A stretch of DNA of 6,063 bases from Burkholderiales bacterium (GTDB taxonomy: Bacteria > Pseudomonadota > Gammaproteobacteria > Burkholderiales > Burkholderiaceae_C). The notes beneath the pieces were generated by a model, which saw nothing but the letters and a program-made list of their open reading frames with translations, did no database searches and was not told where the DNA came from. The translations under genes and the position numbers were made by a program. This document shows, one piece after another, positions 1-5,743 of the stretch (position 1 is its first letter; the number at the start of each line of letters is the position of its first letter). Location: positions 1 to 6,063 of the forward strand of contig JAGWTL010000187.1 in the NCBI GenBank assembly GCA_028869035.1. Direction: 5' to 3'.

Positions 1-303
1 CAGTTCAACGATGCCGAGTTCAGCCTGAACAAGTCCTACGAACTCGATGCCGGCAACCCGGTCACGGGTTACAACCTGGCCCTGCTGCTGTACCAGCGCG
101 GCGACGCGGCGCGTGCCCAGTTCTACATCCGGCGCATCAACAACAGTGAACTGGCCAATGCCGAGACGCTCTGGCTGGGCATCAAGGTCGAACAGCGCAT
201 CGGCAACCGCGTGGCGCGCGACCAGCTGGTGACCCAGCTGCGCGGTCGTTATCCGAGATCACGTGAACTGAGTTCTTTTGAGCGGGGAGCATTCAATGAG
301 TGA
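1..303 (+). CDS. pilW: Type IV pilus biogenesis/stability lipoprotein PilW/PilF family, C-terminal part (5' end outside window)
   Basis: This is the last 100 codons of an open frame that enters from the left edge and stops at TGA 301-303. The visible protein begins QFNDAEFSLNKSYELDAG and continues with NPVTGYNLALLLYQRGDAARA, a pattern of paired amphipathic helices typical of TPR units (small residues and Tyr/Leu at TPR positions). Known family role: PilF/PilW is an outer-membrane TPR lipoprotein that helps the PilQ secretin assemble and stabilises type IV pili. The assignment rests on the TPR character plus its position directly before rodZ and ispG, where pilW/pilF normally sits in Betaproteobacteria. 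The signal peptide and lipobox would lie outside the window and cannot be checked. Its last 8 nt overlap the start of rodZ, which suggests translational coupling. A different TPR protein is possible, but the context argues against it. Confidence 0.8.
   Translation, partial: QFNDAEFSLNKSYELDAGNPVTGYNLALLLYQRGDAARAQFYIRRINNSELANAETLWLGIKVEQRIGNRVARDQLVTQLRGRYPRSRELSSFERGAFNE
284..289 (+). promoter_or_regulatory. Ribosome binding site of rodZ
   Basis: GGGGAG lies 6 nt before the ATG at 296 and inside the end of the pilW frame. It decides the start: the upstream in-frame TTG at 278 would lie before this site and add only six unconserved residues. Confidence 0.7.
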
Positions 304-1264
304 CGAGCCAGCCGGCAGCAGCGCGCCTGTGCCAGATACGCCCGTGACCGAACCGGCCGTTGCGCCGCCGCAGACCACCGCCGGCCAGTTGCTGCGCCAG
401 GCGCGCGAGGCTGCCAAGGTGGAGTTGCCGGCGCTGGCTCTGGCCCTCAAGGTGTCGGTCAAGAAGCTGGAGACTCTGGAGGCCGACCGCCTCGATCTCC
501 TGCCCGATGCGGTCTTCGTGCGGGCCCTGGCCTCCAGCGTCTGCCGCGCGCTCAAGATCGACGCGGCGCCCGTGCTGGCCCAGTTGCCGCAGTCCAAGGT
601 GCCGCGCCTGGATTACGACGAGCCCGGCCTGAACACGCCTTTCCATACGCCGGGTGACGTGGCCAAGACACCTTTCCTGGACCGCCTCTCGCGCCCCATG
701 GTGCTGGCCGCGCTGGCCGTGCTGCTGGGCGCCCTGGTCCTGATCTTCTTTCCCTCCACCGAGCAGCGCGCCGAGATCGGCGCCATCGTGACCCGTGCCC
801 CGGCGGCGGCCGGGATGGCGGAGCCGGTCCCGGCACCGGTGGTGGCAACGCCGGCCCCGGGCAAGGCCCCGGTGGCTCCAGCCGCGGTCCAGCCTGCTGC
901 CGCAGCAGCCAAAACCAGCAAGGACCCGGAACCTGTTGCGCGTCCTGAAACGCCGCCTGCGGCCACCCCTGCGCCAGCTGTCGCCGTTTCGCCCGAGGTG
1001 CTGGCCGTGCGCAAACGGCTGGCGAGCTCGGGTGTCGTGATCTTCAAGACCAGCGGCCCATCCTGGATCGAGGTGACCGACGGCAAGGGCGCCATCCAGC
1101 TCAGCCGCCTGGTGGAGCCCGGTGAGCCCGTGGGTGCTTCCGGTCCGCTGCCGCTGACCGTGACCATCGGCCGCGCCGACGTGACCGAGGTGCTGGTGCG
1201 CGGCAAGCCTTTCCCGCTGGACGAGGTGACCCGCGGCGGCGTGGCCCGATTCGAGGTGAAATAG
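296..1264 (+). CDS. rodZ: RodZ-like cytoskeleton/cell-shape protein (HTH, transmembrane, DUF4115)
   Basis: The product has 322 residues. Residues about 29-95 form a RodZ-type helix-turn-helix domain (GQLLRQAREA..., then LKVSVKKLETLEADRLDLLP and FVRALASSVCRAL). A single membrane segment lies at about 134-153 (PMVLAALAVLLGALVLIFF), preceded by basic residues. An Ala/Pro-rich low-complexity linker spans about 166-233. A C-terminal beta-rich DUF4115 domain spans about 247-322 (SWIEVTDGKG, then PLTVTIGRADVTEVLVRGKP). Known family role: the cytoplasmic HTH domain binds MreB filaments and the periplasmic part links them to the wall-elongation machinery, keeping rods in shape. The length is close to the 337 residues of E. 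coli RodZ. The gene begins inside pilW and ends at TAG 1262-1264, whose last base is the first base of ispG. The ATG at 296 is preferred for its ribosome binding site. Confidence 0.9.
   Translation: MSDEPAGSSAPVPDTPVTEPAVAPPQTTAGQLLRQAREAAKVELPALALALKVSVKKLETLEADRLDLLPDAVFVRALASSVCRALKIDAAPVLAQLPQSKVPRLDYDEPGLNTPFHTPGDVAKTPFLDRLSRPMVLAALAVLLGALVLIFFPSTEQRAEIGAIVTRAPAAAGMAEPVPAPVVATPAPGKAPVAPAAVQPAAAAAKTSKDPEPVARPETPPAATPAPAVAVSPEVLAVRKRLASSGVVIFKTSGPSWIEVTDGKGAIQLSRLVEPGEPVGASGPLPLTVTIGRADVTEVLVRGKPFPLDEVTRGGVARFEVK
1253..1259 (+). promoter_or_regulatory. Ribosome binding site of ispG, inside the end of rodZ
   Basis: GAGGTGA precedes the GTG at 1264 by 4 nt, or 6 nt counted from the GAGGT core. 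It supports the GTG start, which shares a base with the rodZ stop (TAGTG), so a terminating rodZ ribosome would already be at the ispG start. Confidence 0.65.
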
Positions 1265-2559
1265 TGCAGCAAGCAGCGGGTGCCATCGATCAAGCTGCGC
1301 CGCGTGCGCGGCGTACACGCCAGGCCCGGGTGGTCTGGGGCGACAACGTCGTGACCGTGGGCGGCGACGCGCCGGTGCGTGTGCAGTCCATGACCAACAC
1401 CGACACGGTGGACGTCATCGGCACCGCCATCCAGGTCAAGGAACTGGCCCAGGCCGGCTCCGAACTGGTGCGCATCACGGTCAACACGCCCGAGGCGGCC
1501 CAGGCCGTGCCGCACATCCGCGAGCAGCTCGACCGCATGGGCATCGCCGTGCCCCTGGTCGGCGACTTCCATTACAACGGACATACCCTGCTGAGCCAGT
1601 ACCCGGCCTGCGCCGAGACCCTGTCCAAGTACCGCATCAACCCCGGCAACGTGGGCAAGGGTGACAAACGCGACCGCCAGTTCGGCCAGATGATAGCGGC
1701 CGCGCTCAAGTGGAGCAAGCCCGTGCGCATCGGTGTGAACTGGGGCAGCCTGGACCAGGAACTGCTGGCCGGCCTCATGGACGAGAACAGCCGCCGCGCC
1801 CGACCCTGGGACGCCAAGGCCGTGATGTACGAGGCGCTCATCACCTCCGCCATCGATTCCGCGCGTTTCGCGCAGGAGCTGGGCATGCCGGCCGAGCAGA
1901 TCCTGCTGTCCTGCAAGGTCTCTGGCGTGCAGGACCTGATCTCCGTCTACCGCGAGCTTGCCCGGCGTTGCGACTACCCCCTGCACCTGGGCCTGACCGA
2001 GGCCGGCATGGCGACCAAGGGCACGGTGGCCTCGGCCACGGCCCTGTCCATCCTGCTGCAGGAAGGCATAGGTGACACCATCCGTGTCTCGCTGACGCCG
2101 CAGCCGGGCGAGTCGCGCACGCAGGAGGTGGTGATCGCCAACGAGATCCTGCAGGCCCTGGGCCTGCGCATCTTCGTGCCCAGCGTCACGGCCTGCCCGG
2201 GTTGCGGGCGCACCACCAGCACCACCTTCCAGGAACTGGCCAAGCAGATCGACGACTTCCTGCGGATGCAGATGCCCGTCTGGCGCAAGCAGTACCCAGG
2301 GGTCGAGGCACTCAAGGTGGCCGTCATGGGCTGCATCGTCAACGGCCCGGGCGAGAGCAAACACGCCGACATCGGCATCAGCCTGCCGGGCACCGGCGAA
2401 GCGCCGGCCGCGCCGGTCTTCATCGACGGCGAGAAGCGCCTGACGCTGCGTGGCGAGGGAATCGCCCAGGAATTCCAGAAGATCGTCGAAGACTACATCG
2501 CCCGGCGCTTCGGCGGTCATGACGAAATGACGGCGGCTGCGCCGGCCATGACGGAATGA
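1264..2559 (+). CDS. ispG: 4-hydroxy-3-methylbut-2-enyl diphosphate synthase IspG (GcpE), long betaproteobacterial form
   Basis: The product has 431 residues from a GTG start. IspG is a cytosolic 4Fe-4S enzyme that reductively converts MEcPP into HMBPP, the penultimate step of the non-mevalonate isoprenoid pathway, with electrons from flavodoxin or ferredoxin. The N-terminal TIM-barrel part shows PVRVQSMTNTDTVDV (about 37-51), RINPGNVG (124-131), VRIGVNWGSLD (154-164) and PLHLGLTEAG (239-248). The C-terminal iron-sulfur part shows ACPGCGR with Cys311 and Cys314, then MGCIVNGPGES with Cys357 and Glu364, the expected four cluster ligands. The protein is about 60 residues longer than E. coli IspG (372). 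The extra length is spread over several insertions and a tail, as I recall for other Betaproteobacteria. The last 13 residues (419-431) are encoded by a repeat element and look unlike the rest of the protein. The 1-nt overlap with rodZ suggests translational coupling. Confidence 0.96.
   Translation: MQQAAGAIDQAAPRARRTRQARVVWGDNVVTVGGDAPVRVQSMTNTDTVDVIGTAIQVKELAQAGSELVRITVNTPEAAQAVPHIREQLDRMGIAVPLVGDFHYNGHTLLSQYPACAETLSKYRINPGNVGKGDKRDRQFGQMIAAALKWSKPVRIGVNWGSLDQELLAGLMDENSRRARPWDAKAVMYEALITSAIDSARFAQELGMPAEQILLSCKVSGVQDLISVYRELARRCDYPLHLGLTEAGMATKGTVASATALSILLQEGIGDTIRVSLTPQPGESRTQEVVIANEILQALGLRIFVPSVTACPGCGRTTSTTFQELAKQIDDFLRMQMPVWRKQYPGVEALKVAVMGCIVNGPGESKHADIGISLPGTGEAPAAPVFIDGEKRLTLRGEGIAQEFQKIVEDYIARRFGGHDEMTAAAPAMTE
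2519..2559 (+). repeat. Left composite unit: motif - GC mini-hairpin - motif
   Basis: Motif copies A and B flank a 17-base GC-rich spacer. In the spacer, CGGCG (2531-2535) can pair with CGCCG (2540-2544) around a GCTG loop. The unit lies wholly within the ispG reading frame and supplies its last residues and its TGA stop at 2557-2559. Confidence 0.6.
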
Positions 2560-2579
2560 CCGCGCATTTTCTCCAACCT

Positions 2580-2623
2580 TCATTTTGTCATTGAAGCGCG
2601 TCAGCGCGAAATCATTTCGTCAT
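2580..2623 (-). repeat. Right composite unit, inverted: motif - GC mini-hairpin - motif
   Basis: Motif copies D and C, read on the minus strand, flank a 20-base spacer. On the plus strand GCGC (2596-2599) can pair with GCGC (2604-2607) around a GTCA loop. The minus-strand spacer shares a GCTG(A)CGC core with the left unit's spacer, so the two units look like an inverted duplicate with diverged centres. The spacer similarity is short and could be chance in GC-rich DNA. Confidence 0.5.
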
Positions 2624-2625
2624 CC

Positions 2626-3915
2626 ATGGCTGAAAAACTGAGCGCCGTCAAAGGCATGAACGACATCCTGCCACCGGATTCGGCGCGCTGGGAGTGGTTC
2701 GAGGAACAGGTGCGTGCGCTGATGGCGCGTTTTGCCTACCGCAACATCCGCACCCCCATCGTCGAGCCCACGCCGCTGTTCGTGCGCGGCCTGGGCGAGG
2801 TGACCGACATTGTCGAGAAGGAGATGTACTCCTTCGAGGACCGGCTCAACGGCGAGCAGCTCACCCTGCGCCCCGAGTGCACGGCCGGTGTGGTGCGCGC
2901 CGTGGTCGAGCACAACCTGCTGTACGAGGGCGGCAAGCGCCTGTATTACATGGGCCCCATGTTCCGCCACGAGCGCCCGCAGCGCGGCCGTTACCGCCAG
3001 TTCCACCAGATCGGTGCCGAGGCCCTGGGTTTTGCCGGCGCCGAAGTCGATGCCGAGATGATCCTGCTGGCCGATGCGCTGTGGAAGGTGCTGGGCCTGA
3101 GCGATGTGCGTCTGGAGCTCAACAGCCTGGGCCAGCCCGAGGAGCGCAAGCTGCACCGCGCGGCCTTGATCACCTATTTCGAGCAGCACGCCGAGCAGTT
3201 GGACGAGGACGCCAGGCGCCGCCTGCACAGCAACCCACTGCGCATCCTGGACACCAAGAACCCGGCCATGCAGACCCTGGCGGCGGCGGCGCCCAAGCTG
3301 ATCGATTTCCTGGGTGAAACTTCGCTGGCGCATTTCCAGCAGGTGCGCGCCATCCTGGACGCTGCCGGCGTGGCCTACAGCATCAACCCGCGTCTGGTGC
3401 GCGGCATGGACTACTACAACCTCACGGTTTTCGAGTTCATCACCACGCGCCTGGGCTCGCAGGGCACCATCTGCGGCGGTGGCCGTTACGATTACCTGAT
3501 CGAGCAGATCGGCGGCAAGCCCGCACCCGCCGTGGGCTGGGCCCTGGGTGTGGAGCGTGTGCTGGAGCTGCTGAAAGAGCAGGGCGCCGAGTTGCCGTTG
3601 CCCGTGCCCGACGCCTACGCCATCATTCCGGATGCCGCTGCATTGCCGCAGACCATGCCCGTGCTGCAGGCCCTGCGCGCCGCCGGCCTCAAGGTGCAGA
3701 TGCATGCGGGCTCCGGCGAAGGCATGGGCAGCATGAAATCGCAATTCAAGAAGGCCGACGCCAGCGGCGCGTCCTATGCGCTGATCTTTGGCGCCGATGA
3801 ACTGGCCCGTGGTGAAGTCACGGTCAAATCCTTGCGTGACGGTGAGGGGGTGCAGAGCAGCCGTTCCCTGGCCGCCGTGGCCGATTGGGCCTTCAACCTA
3901 AAATCCCCCGCTTGA
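2626..3915 (+). CDS. hisS: Histidyl-tRNA synthetase (class II)
   Basis: The product has 429 residues (E. coli HisRS has 424). It is a cytosolic, normally homodimeric enzyme that charges tRNA-His with histidine using ATP. The N-terminus MAEKLSAVKGMNDILPP is the typical HisRS opening, which fixes the ATG at 2626 although no Shine-Dalgarno sequence is visible. The class II catalytic core shows motif 2 with FRHERPQRGRYRQFHQIG (113-130), including Arg114 and Glu116. The histidine-specific signatures LVRGMDYYNLTVFE (257-270) and GGGRYDYLIEQIGG (284-297) follow, and motif 3 is PAVGWALGVERVLELL (301-316) with Arg311. The anticodon-binding domain spans about 328-425, with MGSMKSQFKKADASGA (367-382) typical of that domain. 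The frame is intact. The gene follows the inverted-repeat element by two bases and precedes yfgM by 14 nt. Confidence 0.97.
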   Translation: MAEKLSAVKGMNDILPPDSARWEWFEEQVRALMARFAYRNIRTPIVEPTPLFVRGLGEVTDIVEKEMYSFEDRLNGEQLTLRPECTAGVVRAVVEHNLLYEGGKRLYYMGPMFRHERPQRGRYRQFHQIGAEALGFAGAEVDAEMILLADALWKVLGLSDVRLELNSLGQPEERKLHRAALITYFEQHAEQLDEDARRRLHSNPLRILDTKNPAMQTLAAAAPKLIDFLGETSLAHFQQVRAILDAAGVAYSINPRLVRGMDYYNLTVFEFITTRLGSQGTICGGGRYDYLIEQIGGKPAPAVGWALGVERVLELLKEQGAELPLPVPDAYAIIPDAAALPQTMPVLQALRAAGLKVQMHAGSGEGMGSMKSQFKKADASGASYALIFGADELARGEVTVKSLRDGEGVQSSRSLAAVADWAFNLKSPA

Positions 3916-3929
3916 ACGGAAAAAAATTC

Positions 3930-4589
3930 ATGGCACACCTCGACCTCGAAGAACAAGAGCAGCTTGACCAGCTCAAGCAATTCTGGAAACAGTACGGCGG
4001 CCTCATCAGCTGGGGCCTGATCATGCTGCTGGCGGTCTACGCCGGCTGGAACGGCTGGCAGTACTGGCAGCGCAAGCAGGCCGTGCAGGCCACGGCCCTC
4101 TACGAAGAGGTGGAGCGCATCGCCGCCAGCGGCGACGCCACGCGCCTGGACCGCGCCCTGGCCGACATGAAAGACAAGTTCGCCGGCACCGCGCAGGCGC
4201 AACAGGCTGCGCTGCTGACCGCCGCCGTGCATGCTTCGGCCGGCCGCAACGACGCGGCCCGTGCCGCCCTCTCCTGGGTGGCCGAAGCTTCGGGGGACGA
4301 AGGCTACAAGGCCGTGGCGCGCCTGCGCCTGGCCGGCCTGCTGCTCGACGCCAAGTCCTACGACGAGGCCCTCAAGCAACTCTCCGGCAGTTTCCCGGCC
4401 GAGTTCGCCGCGCTGGCGGCCGACCGCCGTGGCGACGTCTACCTGACCCAGGGCAAAAAGACCGAGGCCGCTGCCGAATACCAGAAGGCCTGGGCCGGCC
4501 TGGAGGCCGGCAGCAGCTACCGCAATGTGGTCGACGTCAAGCTGGCGTCCCTGGGCCTGGCGCCTGCTGCGTCCGGGGAGAAGAAGTGA
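3930..4589 (+). CDS. yfgM: YfgM-like ancillary SecYEG translocon subunit (TPR-like, single transmembrane helix)
   Basis: The product has 219 residues (E. coli YfgM has about 206). It opens with a charged cytoplasmic stretch, MAHLDLEEQEQLDQLKQFWK. A membrane segment follows at about 23-42 (GGLISWGLIMLLAVYAGWNG). A helical periplasmic domain runs from about 50 with TPR-like pairs, such as LRLAGLLLDAKSYDEALKQL (about 132-151) and a segment near 166-190 with DRRGDVYLTQGKKTEAAAEY. Known family role: YfgM is a single-pass inner-membrane protein that associates with SecYEG and the chaperone PpiD and assists handling of secreted proteins. Position between hisS and bamB matches the usual gene order. 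The ATG at 3930 is chosen because the family begins with this charged stretch. The in-frame TTG at 3885 would lie inside hisS. The ribosome binding site is weak (GGA at 3918-3920 before an A run). The gene ends in a 4-nt overlap with bamB. Confidence 0.88.
   Translation: MAHLDLEEQEQLDQLKQFWKQYGGLISWGLIMLLAVYAGWNGWQYWQRKQAVQATALYEEVERIAASGDATRLDRALADMKDKFAGTAQAQQAALLTAAVHASAGRNDAARAALSWVAEASGDEGYKAVARLRLAGLLLDAKSYDEALKQLSGSFPAEFAALAADRRGDVYLTQGKKTEAAAEYQKAWAGLEAGSSYRNVVDVKLASLGLAPAASGEKK
4575..4580 (+). promoter_or_regulatory. Ribosome binding site of bamB, inside the end of yfgM
   Basis: GGGGAG lies 5 nt before the GTG at 4586. It supports this GTG as the start; the GTG overlaps the yfgM stop as GTGA. 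Confidence 0.7.
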
Positions 4590-5728
4590 TCCTGTCCCGT
4601 CCGCTCCTGCTGCGCGCCTGGCGTGGCGCAGGGGCCCTGGCCCTGACGGCCTTGCTGCTGGCCTGTTCCAGCGCACCGAACCGCCCCGAGCCGGCGCCGT
4701 TGCCGCCCGATCCCAAGCTGCTGGGCATGCGCCAGGTCTGGAGCCTCGAGATCGACAAGGTCGAGTTTCCGCTGGTGCTGCAGGTGGCGGGCAACACGGT
4801 GGGCGTGGCGTCCAGCGCAGGCCAGGTCAGCCTGCTCGATGGCCGTACCGGTGAAGTGCAGTGGCGGGCCGAGGTGGGCACGCCGCTGAACGCCGGTGTC
4901 GGGCATGACGGCCGCATGGCGGCGGTGGTGACGACGGAAAACGAACTGGTGGCCCTGCAGGAGGGGCGCGAACTCTGGCGCCAACGCCTCAATGCGCCGT
5001 CCTACACCGCGCCGCTGGTGGCCGGCGCCCGTGTTTTTGTGCTGGGCGCGGACCGTAGCGTCTCCGCCTATGACGGCCAGAGCGGCCGGCGCCTGTGGCA
5101 CCAGACGCGCAGCGGCGAAGCCCTGGTGCTGCGCCAGCCCGGTGTGCTGATCCCCGTGGACGACACCCTGGTGGTGGGCCTCTCGGGCCGCCTGGTGGGC
5201 CTGAACCCGCTCAACGGCACTCCGCGCTGGGAAGTGCCCATCGCCACGCCGCGCGGCACCAATGACGTGGAACGTCTGGTCGATCTGGTGGCCGGTGTGG
5301 CGCGCCAGGGTTCGGTGGTCTGCACGCGCGCCTTCCAGGCGGCGCTGGGCTGCGTCGATGCGGCGCGTGGCGTGCTGGTCTGGAGCAAGCCGGCGGCCGG
5401 CGCCTCCGGCCTGAGCGGGGACGCCGCCCTCTTGCTGGGCGTGGAATTCGACGGCACCGTGGTGGCCTGGCGGCGCAACGACGGTGAACGCGCCTGGAGC
5501 ACGAACCAGCTGCGTTACCGTAAGCTGAGCTCGCCACTGCTGCTGGGGCCGGCCCTGGTGGTCGGTGACGACACCGGCCGTCTGCACTTCCTCGCACGCC
5601 AGGACGGCGCCCTGCAGACCCGTATCGAGACCGACGGTACCCCCATCGCCGCCACGCCGGTGCTGGTGGGCAGCACCGTGGTCGTGGTCACGCGCGCCGG
5701 CCGTGTGCTGGGCCTGCGCCCTGAATAA
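4586..5728 (+). CDS. bamB: Outer membrane protein assembly factor BamB (lipoprotein, beta-propeller)
   Basis: The product has 380 residues from a GTG start (E. coli BamB has about 392). A lipoprotein signal peptide covers 1-26, with basic residues, a hydrophobic core and the lipobox LLAC ending at Cys27. Ser at +2 fits outer-membrane sorting. After a Pro-rich spacer (about 31-43), PQQ-like propeller blades repeat from about 50 to 380, each ending near an acidic or Asn turn, Gly and Trp: VSLLDGRTGEVQW (81-93), VSAYDGQSGRRLW (159-171), LVGLNPLNGTPRW (203-215), VVAWRRNDGERAW (292-304) and LHFLARQDGAL (333-343). The segment RGTNDVERLVDLVAG (223-237) matches the conserved region that in BamB includes BamA-contacting residues. 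Known role: BamB is the periplasmic scaffold of the BAM complex that inserts beta-barrel proteins. Two cysteines, 246 and 256, lie in one predicted blade. It starts within the yfgM stop (GTGA) and ends 15 nt before der. Confidence 0.95.
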   Translation: MILSRPLLLRAWRGAGALALTALLLACSSAPNRPEPAPLPPDPKLLGMRQVWSLEIDKVEFPLVLQVAGNTVGVASSAGQVSLLDGRTGEVQWRAEVGTPLNAGVGHDGRMAAVVTTENELVALQEGRELWRQRLNAPSYTAPLVAGARVFVLGADRSVSAYDGQSGRRLWHQTRSGEALVLRQPGVLIPVDDTLVVGLSGRLVGLNPLNGTPRWEVPIATPRGTNDVERLVDLVAGVARQGSVVCTRAFQAALGCVDAARGVLVWSKPAAGASGLSGDAALLLGVEFDGTVVAWRRNDGERAWSTNQLRYRKLSSPLLLGPALVVGDDTGRLHFLARQDGALQTRIETDGTPIAATPVLVGSTVVVVTRAGRVLGLRPE

Positions 5729-5731
5729 TCC

Positions 5732-5737
5732 AGAAAG
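5732..5737 (+). promoter_or_regulatory. Weak ribosome binding site of der
   Basis: AGAAAG lies 6 nt before the ATG at 5744 in the 15-nt gap after the bamB stop. It is only a partial match to the Shine-Dalgarno consensus, but the ATG is otherwise fixed by family similarity. Confidence 0.4.
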
Positions 5738-5743
5738 CCCGCC

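Larger units (their letters stand above)
2519..2623. repeat. Four-copy 12-bp motif array forming nested inverted repeats between ispG and hisS
   Basis: Four copies of ATGACRRAATGA are visible: A at 2519-2530 (+, ATGACGAAATGA), B at 2548-2559 (+, ATGACGGAATGA), C at 2580-2591 (-, read there as TCATTTTGTCAT) and D at 2612-2623 (-, TCATTTCGTCAT). A and D are perfect reverse complements over 12 bases. B and C pair over 12 positions in RNA if two G-U pairs are allowed. The centres are 29, 32 and 32 nt apart, close to three helical turns. The array starts inside ispG and ends two bases before the hisS ATG. I see no copy elsewhere in the window. It could be a REP-like dispersed repeat, an operator array or an RNA structure. 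The repeat itself is seen directly; any function is inference. Confidence 0.8.

Noticed and set aside
278..295. Longer rodZ start at TTG 278
   Set aside because: The good ribosome binding site GGGGAG at 284-289 lies downstream of this TTG and correctly placed for the ATG at 296.
790..995. Possible tandem repeat in rodZ rich in GCC, CCG and GCA codons
   Set aside because: The stretch encodes the Ala/Pro-rich periplasmic linker. No fixed repeat unit is visible, so it is ordinary low-complexity coding sequence.
613..2583. Long minus-strand open frame of 656 codons antisense to rodZ and ispG
   Set aside because: It lies opposite two clearly recognised genes, has a low-complexity composition rich in Gly, Ala, Arg, His and Asp without recognisable domains, and is expected where G/C-rich third positions suppress antisense stops.
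2548..2591. Rho-independent terminator after ispG
   Set aside because: Copies B and C can form a stem with a 20-nt loop, but the stem is AT-rich with two G-U pairs and no U tract follows. It does not fit an intrinsic terminator.
2585..2613. Sigma-70 promoter before hisS with TTGTCA as -35
   Set aside because: TTGTCA at 2585-2590 matches the -35 consensus at five of six bases, but at 17-nt spacing the -10 candidate is GAAATC, a poor match. The TTGTCA is also part of the repeated motif.
2620..3744. Minus-strand open frame of 374 codons antisense to hisS
   Set aside because: hisS is unambiguous here, with intact class II motifs; the antisense frame is a codon-bias artefact.
3885..3929. Longer yfgM start at an upstream TTG
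   Set aside because: It would begin inside hisS without a ribosome binding site and add 15 residues before the charged N-terminus expected of the family; the ATG at 3930 fits better.
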